Assembly: GCA_009617715.1 (NCBI GenBank)
Contig: VTFK01000148.1
Coordinates: 310,001 to 374,000, forward strand
DNA from: Plectrocnemia conspersa
Taxonomy: Eukaryota > Arthropoda > Insecta > Trichoptera > Polycentropodidae
Direction: 5' to 3'
Length of the DNA stretch: 64,000 bases
Part shown: positions 23,885 to 35,212 of the stretch, one piece after another
Numbering within the stretch: position 1 is the first letter of the stretch
Layout: the number at the start of each line of letters is the position of its first letter
Position numbers and translations under genes: made by a program
The notes under the pieces: generated by a model
Databases searched by the model: none
What the model was told of the DNA's origin: nothing
The model's input: only the letters and a program-made list of their open reading frames with translations

Positions 23885-23958
23885 CTTTTGTCACGTGGAG
23901 CTCTTGTTGGCTAGACCTTTTGTCCCAAAAATCCGTGGATCTTTTATCGTGACACGCC
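23885..23958. repeat. 16-bp-period degenerate repeat, third locus
   Basis: Units CTTTTGTCACGTGGAGC, TCTTGTTGGCTAGACC, TTTTGTCCCAAAAATC plus CGTGGATC, and TTTTATCGTGACACGCC, with breaks mostly 16 bp apart. In reverse complement the units read GATCCACG/GACAAAAG, as at 19038 and 24730. Confidence 0.55.
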
Positions 23959-24729
23959 ATCAATATACTGTATGTTCACTTGGCGGTTCTCATACAGATT
24001 TATTTTGCTCAATTATCAATTTTAGTTTAGCTTATCACGATCACTATTTATTCACTATGCTCTCAAAATGTATGCTTAATCACGTTTAATCGCGTACAAG
24101 GGTTGTATATAACAATCAACCGATTATCTGTGGTCATGCATTTGCGGTTTTGGTTGAAAATTTATTGGATCGTTATGAGAAGCTTTGGTGTCAGATTTAA
24201 AATATACTATAAACGTATGTAATCCAATCAAACAATTACAGCTGAATGTTATTGTAAATCAAGTACCGCCCGTCAAAAGAAAATATATGAATTAGTAAAC
24301 AAAATAGGTATTGTCTTTCACCAGGACAGCACGATAACGCAAGACAAATTGAATTGAGATGTTATGAAGCATCTATTTTATTCTCTGAACCTTGTGCTTA
24401 TTCAAGTCACAACAATTTTAGCAATAATAAAAAAATAAATACCGGAAACCAAAATATTCATTTTTGACATCAATGCCACAAATATTTCATTGTAATGGTA
24501 TAAATACGATCTCGTAAAAATAGGAAACTGTAACAGCAAGTGATGGAGTTTATTTAATTGATATGTTACAATTTGCATGATTAACAGTTTTTATAATCTT
24601 TTGTTTCTTGACACAACTGACACAAGCTAATATAATAATAAACAGTAAATTTAAATCGTAATCTGATTGATAAGTTCTTCAACTAGCTGAATGAAATATG
24701 AAAACATTTATATATTAATTTATTTACAT
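23959..24729. other. Intergenic, nothing recognised
   Basis: AT-rich, without a convincing reading frame or repeat boundary. Confidence 0.45.
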
Positions 24730-24849
24730 AAGCTCCACAGACTTTTGGTTCAACGACTATACGTTCACGACAAAAGATCTAGCCGACAAAAGCTCCACCC
24801 GATAATTGGTCCACACACCATTTGGTTCAACGACATAACAACCATTGCG
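24730..24849. repeat. 16-bp-period degenerate repeat, longest clean locus
   Basis: Head-to-tail units of 14-17 bp: ACTTTTGGTTCAACG (24741), ACTATACGTTCACG (24756), ACAAAAGATCTAGCCG (24770), ACAAAAGCTCCACCCG (24786), ATAATTGGTCCACAC (24802), ACCATTTGGTTCAACG (24817), ACATAACAACCATTGCG (24833). Phase is kept while units diverge. Confidence 0.7.
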
Positions 24850-24984
24850 CCCTCGACATAATGGAGTGCGGAAACAACACAAAATGTAAGGGGTTTCAAA
24901 ACAAAAACTGTGGAGTGTTTTTCTGCCGCCTCCACCCAGTATCATGATCTGAGTGATGCTAAGATTTTCGATGACCGATATCTA

Positions 24985-25425
24985 ATGCTCAGAAGGGACC
25001 GGAGAGCATATTTGGGTCGCAATTGACTTATTAAACGGAGAACAGCTGTTTGTGTGTGCTGTATATTTTCCATCAACGCAGGAACATTAAATGATTGATG
25101 TTTTTATCCACACTTCAATATCTGACAGTGAGTTTTTAAATGGAAAAAATATAGTCATTATAGATGATTTCAATATTCCGTCCAATATTTGAGTGCGGAG
25201 GTTGTCTTCGCCTGTTCATTGTTTAATTTTCCCTATATTAATTATGTCAATAATGTTTTCAACAAGAAACTTGATGTGATCTGAACAAATGTGTGTGTAT
25301 GCTAATTGCGATAACGTCGCAATAAGTAATTATATTCTCGTTAAAGAGGATGATTATTATCCAGCGCTCACAATTGGCATTAGGTTTAAACAGTTAAATT
25401 CACGTCCAATTATGAATTAAAAGTA
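24985..25425 (+). pseudogene. LINE endonuclease-domain fragment
   Basis: The + strand frame shows WVAIDLLNGEQLFVCAVYFP, then a VIIDDFNIPS block, the LINE apurinic-type endonuclease signature (usually GDFN). A little further on, a degraded NVFNKKLDVI / SAHNWH-like tail follows. Stops and shifts are present throughout. It faces the reverse transcriptase fragment at 25438-26530 that lies on the opposite strand. Confidence 0.7.
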
Positions 25426-25437
25426 TGCAAGAATATA

Positions 25438-26530
25438 CTATGTGGTTGAAAATTTAGGGACGTGGAATTTGGGCACCGAGAAAATGTCAATATCTCTATG
25501 CACGGTATTGAGCAGACGAACGGCTATTGCCAGAGAAGAGTTGGCAAGTGCTTCAGTTCTAGACTTTACAGGCATGAACAGTGGACGCGACCGAGAACTA
25601 TAACCACCTTCTGGAGCCCACATTTGGAGCTGCTCGAGCACCGAAGGGTTGTCTACGATGCCTTTGAGCAGTTTCCAGAAGTGTTTAATTATATAAACAC
25701 TTCTGCGAGTTGACAAAGAAACGAATCCCAGTGCTCCCAGAATAAAAGCACTGGAAAACAATAACGGATAATACCCGTATTCTTTGGAGTATAAGTATCG
25801 AAGGAATTTAAGCTGTACTTTTTCCAGTTTCAATTAATTACAATGACTCATTACGTCTGGAATCCAAATAATAGAGCTAGTTTCTAGTATGCTGCGGACG
25901 AGAGCATCATAAAGAGTGCGTAATACTAAAGTATTTCTAAAGTAGCGCGCATTTCTTAAGATAAAACCGAGCATGTTTAATGACCTGCTGCGAGTCTCTG
26001 CAATGTCCTGGCTAAATTTCCAACGTTCTTCGAAAGTCACACCTAAATCCTTAGTAAAGGAATACCTGTCTAGAATATATCCGGTGAGTTGGAAGGAATA
26101 TTCCGCCAGCATCGATGAAGTTGTGTGATATTTCTTTACAATTAAAGACAATTGGTTGCAAGCCCACTTCCATAAAGAATTGAGATCCTCCTGCAGGTCG
26201 AGAGAATCCGAAATCAACTGCACTTGAAAATGTTAGTCATCTGCATATAATAAAAAAATTGAATGATGCATTGCTATTTCTATGTCATTAATGAACAATA
26301 TAAACTGCAATGAACCCAAGTTGGATTCTTGAGGTACTCCAGTAGAGGTCCTTTATCGTTCTGAAAAATAGTTTTAATACTTGACAAACTGATATCTTTT
26401 GGTCAAGTAATTTGAGAATAGGTTTATGAGACCTTCAGAAAACCATAAATTAGATACTTTGTCACAAGTAAAGCATGATTACCTTTATCATATGCCTTTT
26501 CAAAATCGTCTACTTGTACACAAGAGTCTA
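25438..26530 (-). pseudogene. LINE reverse transcriptase fragment (jockey-like)
   Basis: On the - strand, about 26530-26224 holds a shifted RT core (VDDFEKAYDKGNH, GPLLEYLKNPTWVH, and a YADD box now read as YYMQMTNIF through a frameshift). Two longer frames follow: 26223-25834 with FTKDLGVTFEERWKFS, SLNMLGFILRNARYFRN and LYDALVRSILETSSIIW, then 25833-25438 with LEKVQLKFLRYLY. This block order is typical of the thumb region of insect jockey-type LINEs. The two frames are separated by a single stop. Confidence 0.8.
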
Positions 26531-29430
26531 ATGATCTTGAAACAAAGTTAGAAAAATCATAAGATTAGTGACTGTGCTCTTGAAAAATAAAGTTCTAGAA
26601 AATGTTCTTCGCAAAAGTTTGAGACAAACAGTATGGAAAATGGGTGAATTTATATTGAGTAATATTAATTTTGAATAATTCTCATTTATGTTCAAACGAA
26701 ATGATGATCTTAATTTTAATAAATAAATACACAATTTCATGTTATAATACATAATTCATAAAGTGTATGCTGGATGGTTAAACGTTAAAAAAATTAATTC
26801 GCAGTTTAGTCCGTGATATTATATATATCTCGCTCTAGCAATATGTAAAAACGAAATAGATAGCAAACAGATTTAATTAACCGTTCTTCGTAATAGTTTA
26901 TTTCTACTTATCTTACTATTCTTAAGTTTGTTTAAAAAAAACTACACAACTTCATATCAACGGCTGCTATAGTAGTGTAGTAGTGGGGTTAGTTTCGGTT
27001 TGAATTGCACTCATGTTTTTACCGGCTCAGACGTTCAAGGCGAGAGGTCCAGGCGTCTCAGCGTCAATACTTGCACGAGTAATGACTAGATTTATCTGTA
27101 TGTTTCACTGCAAAAAGGTCAGTGCACAGTTCAGACTTCCACGCGTTATCGGTGTTTATGTATTTATATTACCACATAACCTAGCAACGTAACGTCGCAC
27201 GATGAACGCATGCTTCCTTTGTAAATCATAATTCAAATTTATTATTACAATATATTTTATTAATTCTATATTGATCATCAAAATTTAAATGTTCCCGCTT
27301 AAATAAACGAAACAACATGATTAAACGACAAATAAAAATGAATTATTATTTAAACCAAATAATGTCCATGTCTTATTTGACGTTAAAAAAACACTAAAAT
27401 GTCAAACTTCATTTACATACAAATAATTTTAATTAGGACCAAATAATAGCCGACCATGTTTTAATATATAAATATTTTTTACGCATATATGGTTTTAATG
27501 TATATTTAAATGGAAATACATTAAAATTATATTTAAGCATTTTATGATCCAACTCAATAAACAAGATAACAATATAAAAATAGCATTGTAAACATTTTAC
27601 GATCTTTATATAATACTATACACTACAGATCCTAACCATAGTTCTAACAAGTTGATATCTGATAAAAATATTTTTTCATCTACTCTTTTAAAATTATTTA
27701 GAACTTCTAAACGTAAATGTAAAATATGTTATATTTACAAAATTTATTAACCCTCCGATGGCCGCAATATATCTAATAGATACACGTGTCGTTCTTTGAG
27801 TTATCCCTCTTATGTTTTTTAACGTCGAATTCTGCCACCTGCCGGTCATCCTACTAATCCCATAGGCTAATGTGAGTGCGTGTGTTATTTTAATACAAAA
27901 GTCTATGTTTGTGAATTTAGTTTTGTAAACTCCAAAAAAATTTTGCGGCCGACAAACGAAATCCTTTTTTATAAATTAAAAAAAAATCATTTTTTAACTA
28001 AATATTTAATTAAATTAAAAATAAACGTGTTTTATGTAAAAAAAACTTATATTAGCGGTTGCTGATATAAACTTTCTGCATAAAACTTTCGTATAAATAA
28101 AATAATCTTTTACATGTCAAAATTTGACTTTTTAATTATCTACTGTTATTTGCCCCCGAAACGGCCCGCGGACTAAAACAAGTTAGACAGTGCTGAATTA
28201 ATATATAAAATAACGTTGAAAATTTAGTACATATTATTTTATTTAAAACTAATATTGTTCTTATTATATAAAAAAAAACCAAAAAAGCTTATGTGTTAAT
28301 TCAATATAATCAAATAATTATAATAAAATGGTTTTAATAATGGTATCCCTCGAATGCATCTTAATCTGGGGTGTTACATTTGGGTTGAGTATTGCAACCA
28401 TCGAATGGTTAACTAAAACATTTAGAATTTTAAAAAGAGAGTGTTTTAAAAATGGTATGATTAAACCAATACATTCAAGTAAATTAATATTGCCAGAAAA
28501 AGAGAACTGAACATGATAATTCAAATGTTTTTATTTTCAGACTAAACCAGACTACATTCTAAACCAGAATTATGATCTGACCTGACTGAGTGGAATATTG
28601 TACTGTTTTCACAAACATTCTATTTTTAGGTATGCACAAAAGAGTCAAATGAAAACTAATATTTTTATCTCGTAAAAAATTTTATAAAACAAAAAAGGTA
28701 TAAAATAACATCTACGCCGGGCTTTAATTTCTTTCTCCGTTGCCTTTTTAGATGGAACAAATAAGTAAAAATGTTGGATCATTGTAACCAATAAATACGT
28801 CGGTGGAGCATTATCATGTTGCATTAAAACACTGCTTCGAAGATTCACTTGCATGTCGATAATTTCTTGCATGATGATAAGAGATTCTATACATGTTCTA
28901 CTGTTAACAGAGTTATATAGTGCACCAAATATAGGGCATATAGTGTACCAAAATTACTTCTAGTTTATCCAAAAGAGTCAGCATAATCTTTATAACAAAA
29001 CATTTTTTCTCACTCTGAATACAGATTCTCCAGTGACAATTCTATATGGAATGTCAACTGGTGCGACACCCATTTTACATACACTTTGTAGAACAACAAA
29101 AATCATAGTTGCTGTGATGTGCTGATCTATAAATTTCATCTTCAGAATTTCATTAAATTGTACTCGAATATTTTAACTTCGATGTGAATCTATCTATTCA
29201 ATAACAGTCGACAGTTATATAACATTGTTGTCAATTCATATGACAATATGGCGGTATTTTTATTTGTTCACGATTTAATGTTTTCATTTGACTCGAATTT
29301 CAATGTCGCATATTTAGCAAAGCGTTTCTATTGCAAATACGTTGCATAATTGCTATTAATTACATTTGTTTACCATTTATATTAGAACAATATTAATACT
29401 TTTTTAATTATATTATAATATTATTTGCAG
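26531..29430. other. Intergenic and probable 5' region of the transporter gene
   Basis: No complete gene. A block at 26990-27200 is richer in GC and CpG and could contain the promoter or first non-coding exon of the transporter gene. TTAACCCTCCGATGGCCGC at about 27748 looks like a piggyBac-type end (TTAA then CCC) but no partner end was found. A short - strand frame at 28645-28872 contains MQHDNAPP, resembling the second DDE block of Tc1/mariner transposases. Confidence 0.35.
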
Positions 29431-29454
29431 ATATAATCTCAAGTCAGTGCCAAT

Positions 29455-31925
29455 ATGAAGACATGTTCCCTGTCGAAGGTGTCCGTCGAACCCGTCATGT
29501 TCCTGTACATGATGGCGTTCATGCTGACTTCTGTTGTTGAGCAAGTATTTTTTGTATACAAAGCTTGCTCAGTGAACCACAGACAGGAGGATGATGTATG
29601 CTTTAACTTGCACAACGTTTCAAATTCTGTAATCAACAATAAAGTTCAGGTAAATATCAAAATTTGTATTATTTAGATCAACTATACAAACCTTAATGTA
29701 TGTTCAATATAGTAGAAAGGTACTTTCTGAACATGCTATATATATTTTTGTGCATATATATATTTTTCATTTAAAGGTCACAGTCTCAACATTTCATCAA
29801 TGGAACGGTATAGCTGGACACGTTGTGCCCATCATTCTCGCTTTCTTTTTAGGAGCTTGGAGTGATAAGAGAGGTCGTAAAGGTGTCATGTTAGCGGGCT
29901 TAATAGGAAAGCTATTTTACTCTATTATGATAATAGTTACAGCGACTCAGAGTATGTTCTATTCTTATTTTATAATTCCAATAAATTTTAATACCAATAA
30001 TCTAGTATAAGTTTTATTACCTTTTCAGAAAGCTGGCCCTTGGAATATGTTATTTATTTTGCCACTCTACCTAGTGCCTTAACAGGAGCTGATGTTGCGG
30101 TTTTTGCATCGGCTTTTACGTACATATCCGACATCACGACACCAAAAACCAGAACATTGAGGGTCAGTATCCTGGATGTGTGCTATTTAAGTACTATACC
30201 AACCGGCGTTGCTTTAGGTAATATAACTACAAAAAAATTAAATCTTTTTTGGTAGAGTGAGTCCGTTTCATGTCATTATAGCTTTCTATAACTTTCATTT
30301 GAATTTAGGGTACATGTAATCAGTTATCGCTGAGGGATTAATCATCAGAGTTTTAAAAGGTAACGGTTGTTTTCATGCAAGAACATAGATTGATGTAATA
30401 CATTCATCTTTAAATTATGTGTAATGAATAATTGACGGTATAATGCTACTTTGATTATATTTGAAATATACTTCTTTCCAGGAAACTATCTCTATCATGA
30501 TGTATTGAACAAATCATTTTCATTGATGTTTACAATCAACGCGTCACTTCTGCTTTGTGCAATAATATATACATACTTTTGTCTGAAATGGAAAACGACA
30601 GTCAAACATCAATCAATGGCAGAAGCTAAAGTGAAGAATTTCTTCAGTGACTTCTTTGACAAAGCTCACTTTCAGCAGTCAGTGAAGACTCTGACAAAAC
30701 GGCGTCCGGGAAATAGGAGGTTCTATTTGTTATTAATGATGGCAATCATGGTCCTTTACACATTCCAAAGAGGTATATATTGTACTATTGAAGAACGCAT
30801 AACTGAGATAAATAATTATTATTATTTCATATTACAGACGAAAAACCAATGTTGTATTTATATATGGTTAAAGTCTTCAACTGGGACGCTAATATATATT
30901 CCAAATTTAAAACATTCCAAAGCTCAGTTTATGTGATATCAATGCTTATTGGAATTCCATTGATGTCTTCATGTTTTAAATTTAGAGACACGGTAAATAT
31001 TAATTTTAATACTCAATACTCTTGAATAACCTTTTAAATATCGATGGCCTTTTATGTAATTTGGTTAGCTCTGCGATTATGAACATGTTTTTTTCATTTT
31101 TATATTTTGATGTGAGATGTTTTAAGGCATTTGTTAAGTAATTTTACTCTGAAATGGAGTTATCCAATATAAATTTAAGAACATTGATATTATTTAAGAA
31201 AAGCTACTCTGTATATTTATAATGCTTTTGTTACATAAAATCATTTTTCAGACAATCATAATGATCGGTGCTGTGTCACATGCTGCAGGCAGATTTGTGT
31301 TCGCATTTGCTAATACTTCCAGGTTGTTTTATCTTGGAGCAGTTTTGGCAGCCTTAGGACCTTGCGTGGCGCCTGTGCTTAGATCTATGACATCGAAAAC
31401 TGTGCCTATTGAAGAAAGAGGTATTCATATCACAATATACAGAAACAAATAAGATCTATTGTTTTTTTTTCTTTTTTACCATCAAATTAAGGCATGTCGA
31501 AAACTAAAATTCAAGTACATATTAATCATTTGTCTATTTAATATACGATTTAATTATAATAAACTAACTTTTTTCAGGAAAGGTATTTGCATTCCTATCC
31601 GTGTGCGATAATGCCGTTGCACTATTTTCGTCCACATTATATTCGCAGCTTTACAACGCAACAATTGATACAGATTACCTAAACGCAATATTCTTCCTGA
31701 CTATAGGGACACAAATATTCGTTTTACTGCTAACATTGTAAGTTTTTTGTTATAAATTTTAATTCTTTGTTATTTAATAACTACAAAATTTTATTATTTT
31801 ATCTTTTTTCGACGTTTAGAATAATTCACATGTCTCTTGGATCTGAGCCAATGGAAAAATACTCCAACGACTTGTTAGGCGCAGTGAACGAAGATGAAGA
31901 CTCTGGGAAAATCATACCAGAATGA
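29455..31925 (+). CDS. SLC46 / proton-coupled folate transporter-like MFS transporter
   Basis: Major facilitator protein of the SLC46 family, whose members move folates or related organic anions across plasma or lysosomal membranes; the substrate here is unknown. Eight coding exons: 29455-29649, 29777-29951, 30029-30217, 30482-30772, 30838-30992, 31252-31420, 31578-31737, 31820-31925. All phases agree, giving 479 aa, the usual family length. The first membrane segment (VMFLYMMAFMLTSVVEQVFF) is followed by a loop with Cys and N-glycosylation-type Asn, then the MFS motif-A region GAWSDKRGRKGVMLAG between segments 2 and 3, the FASAFTYISDIT segment, a basic central loop, and six C-terminal segments ending in a short acidic tail (NEDEDSGKIIPE). 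An acceptor (TTATTTGCAG) 24 bases before the ATG points to a 5' UTR intron. It is bounded by intergenic repeats on both sides. Confidence 0.92.
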
Positions 31926-31982
31926 AATAATTTATGTTATCTTCCACATGTAGATAATTAGTTACATTCCAATTCAGATTAA

Positions 31983-31988
31983 AATAAA
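31983..31988 (+). terminator. Polyadenylation signal of the SLC46-like gene
   Basis: AATAAA begins 58 bp after the stop codon, the first one downstream. Confidence 0.55.
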
Positions 31989-32816
31989 ATGAATTTATTT
32001 TTTATGCAGCTATTGATATTTTTATTATATTTCAACTTGACCCTTCATCTGAAAGGTTAATAAATATTGCAATACTCATCGACACTAATAGTGCTTGGTT
32101 TAGTTATATCAAATGGAAATGTGATGTCTATAATAATATCAGACTTAATATTTTTATGGTTTCTTTAATACTAGATTTACGAAACCTGTCAAATTTTCAG
32201 GTTTCTGATTTGATTAGTATCAAACAGTGATGTTTACGACTTTTTATATTTGAACAATGCAATGCATAAACACTATTTTTATTTTCGGAAACTTCTAATT
32301 TTTGAAAATCTGGTCACAAAATACCTATTTTTAATGACACACATCAAATTGACGGATTTATACCTGTAAATCTAGTGTTAATATACACACATAAATGTAG
32401 AAATGTTTCTACACTTATGTATGTATATATTATTATATTATTGTATCCATTGCGCCACTAGTTTTTATCTTATATTTTTTAATCAAAATAAGACAAATTT
32501 AATCAAATCAGTTTCATTTCAACACATTAAAAACAAATAAAAAACAAATGGGATAACTAATTAGTTATATATAGCACATTCATACATTAAAACCCTATAT
32601 CTTTTATATTAAAAAATAAATTATTACATATGAATCTTTTCACCGCGGCAGATATTTTTGCGCACCATTTCTAAATTTGTTAATATGTGTGAGGGCATCT
32701 ATTCATGCCATATTTTTTAAATATTATGGCTCAATAAATTCAAGCGATTTACAGCCTTACGTTATATATTAGATAATATAATCATAGTTTTCGACCATCG
32801 TGACGCATTGGAGTAA
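31989..32816. other. Intergenic, nothing recognised
   Basis: AT-rich sequence between the transporter and a truncated hAT-1 copy. Confidence 0.45.
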
Positions 32817-34320
32817 CACATATAAATAAATAAATAAAATACTTAGTATGTTAATTTTTACAATTATTTTAACTTCACGAACAACTTTTAAAAAACAATA
32901 ATGCAAAAAAGTGTCTCGAATTTAAATTACTTAACCTTTGGTTTTATTATTTTATGGAAAAACCCTTTCCATTGCTGTTGATGTTGGTCTTATTGTCATT
33001 AACGCGTTTAAGGCTTCTAAAATGTTCCTTTTTATAAATAAAATTTTTTGAACTCTCTTTTATGTTTAAATTTCATTCCCTTCTCTGCACTCTTATTTCC
33101 TTCGAAATTGACAAAATAGTATTTTGTAATTCTTCTTGAATAGATGTTTTTTTTTAGGGCCCAATTATTTTAGCTAGCCACGAACATACTTTTACTTTTT
33201 TATATGGTTTTAAATGGGTGCATACGCAGGCGTGTCTCGGAGCGTCAGGCGCGATCCTGTGCAGAGGTGATGCACAGGCGACTTGCCTGTCGCGGCAACC
33301 TATAAAAGCATGGTTTTGATGAGTGCATTTCGCACGAGGAGCGACTTTCGAGGCGACTTATACATCATTCACCCTTCGACACAGAAAAGCTCATCGTAGA
33401 AATTGAATCCCGAATTGTTTACAATAATTTTATATGAATATTGATAACGAAAAAAAAATATTGTGAAATAATATGAATAATTATTTTATTATTTATTTCT
33501 TGCTTCTCGATTTATTTAATGAATTTAGCATCTAAAAAATTGTGTGAGATATATACATTTATATTTCATACGGGGAAATTGAATATTATATTGAAATTAA
33601 AATAATATTTTTTTCTCTTTTAAAATTAATATTGCAATTTCTTCGACGAATGTACAAACCTCGAGTATTTTGCTTAAGCCTAGCTACCTGCGTTTTTTTG
33701 TCCCTAGTAGATTTTTATGGGCCCTTAACAATATACAATATTCTACTCCTTTTGATTATTGCGAAGAATTTAAATCTATATCCTTCGAAGGTGTATTTCA
33801 CTCTAGAGCTAAACGGTTTGCAAAGTACTAACTTTACTTTAAATGCCTTTAAAACACACAATTGTTTTAATTTATATTTTAAGCTGAGGGATCAGTATAA
33901 ACAATTGACAACACTTTACGCTACAACTGCATAGTCATAAAACCTAAAATTTTTTTTTGTTGATATTTCATATTGTTCATTGCCATAAATTAGATAAGTC
34001 AGGACTGTCGAACAGAAAACACAAAAGAAATTTCTCCGTCGTATACCCACTAACATAGCCGACGACCGAACTATGCAACTATGGAACTATGAAAAAATTA
34101 TACCTGATAGTAACCGCTCTAACTCGGGACGCCAAATAAAAGCAAGGCGTTAACCTTTACCGGACCGAGTTAAAGTTCATTTTGTTTCTAAGATATTTCA
34201 AATTTTTTTAATTTCGAGTATTAATCGAGTAATTTTCAAAATACTCGATTATCAAGTACTTGAAAAATAGACAAGTATACTCGAGTATCGAGTACTCGAT
34301 TACTCGAATTGGAGACTCTA
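32817..34320 (-). mobile_element. hAT-1 element, copy 3 (inverted, truncated, interrupted)
   Basis: The reverse complement of the element at 1657-2773. The end at 34320 is intact (AATTGGAGACTCTA); the other end is lost beyond about 32817, so the palindromic terminal region and a matching duplication are missing. It carries more substitutions and small indels than the other two copies and contains an unrelated 568-bp insertion at 33157-33724. Confidence 0.8.
33157..33724. mobile_element. GGGCCC-ended element inserted at TTAA in hAT-1 copy 3
   Basis: Both ends are GGGCCC with partly matching inverted arms (GGGCCCAATTATTTTAGCTA against GGGCCCATAAAAATCTACTA). Insertion relative to copies 1 and 2 is at their TTAA: TTAA remains on the right (33725-33728) and TTTA is on the left, suggesting a TTAA target duplication as in piggyBac elements. 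The interior has a CpG-rich block (33220-33360) with a TATAAAAG box at about 33301 and no long reading frame. Confidence 0.65.
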
Positions 34321-34328
34321 GTTACGAT

Positions 34329-35212
34329 GGTCTTAATTTAATCTAAATAAACATATTATTAGCCTAAAAGGTTTATGACACCTTTAGGTACCCAATGAGT
34401 ACTTGCGATTTTCTTGGTGACTTCTATATAAGCCACCCACGGTGAAAGGGTTAAATAAGGATAAGAAAAGAAAATCAATGGTTAAACATAAACATTTATT
34501 TTCCAGATTTCACAAACATTTACAAATAACTAAACAGTTTTTCCATTTAAAAGTTCATAAAATAATAATAATAAGCCTATACAACTTGAGTCAGAGCTTT
34601 TGCACATATACAAATTAATGGATCATTACTAACAAACATATTGAAATGTTTTTTTTTAAATAATAAATAAATCATATTTATTTTTTGATTGTTAATATAT
34701 AAATTCAATAAAAATAATATATTTTATAACTTATTCTTATAAAGTATTATTTCGTAACAAATGAATTTAAAAACGTAACATATTAATAATTTTAGAATAT
34801 ATATACATATAGATGTAAGTAATAAGAACTGAATGTGTAACAATTTTTATGTATAAAAATTGTACCGTAGATGAGATGACTTCTACCCCCTTAGAGATTT
34901 ATATAATGACTTTAAGCGAAGTAGTCCAAGCTATCCCAAACTCTAAAATTATTGAAATCAAAGTGAATATAACAAAATTATTAATTATGACAAAAAATAA
35001 TTTCTTTCTAATTATGACTCGTTTTGTGATTACTTCGGGACATAGTTTAACATTAATATGTAAGACAGACTTATCAATATATTGTTTTTAGCAAAATAAT
35101 TGTAATACTAAACCGTTACTCTTGGAATATTATATATTAAATATATGTATATGTATTATTATCGTTAAATAATGAAAGATTATATAAATACATATGTCAT
35201 ACACATCAAACT
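34329..35212. other. 3' flank of the SNARE gene, no other feature
   Basis: AT-rich. It presumably holds the 3' UTR of the - strand syntaxin gene; I cannot single out one polyadenylation signal. Confidence 0.4.

Noticed and set aside
28318..28524. Overlapping frames on both strands (60 and 68 codons)
   Set aside because: No recognisable domain, splice context or homology visible; probably chance.
29455..31925. Bacterial-type operon or separate small genes made from the consecutive frames
   Set aside because: The frames are exons of one gene: all boundaries are GT-AG, phases agree and the joined product is a complete 12-segment-type transporter.
33632..33934. 100-codon + strand frame spanning the insert border in hAT-1 copy 3
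   Set aside because: It crosses from the GGGCCC element into hAT-1 sequence in antisense; a chance frame.
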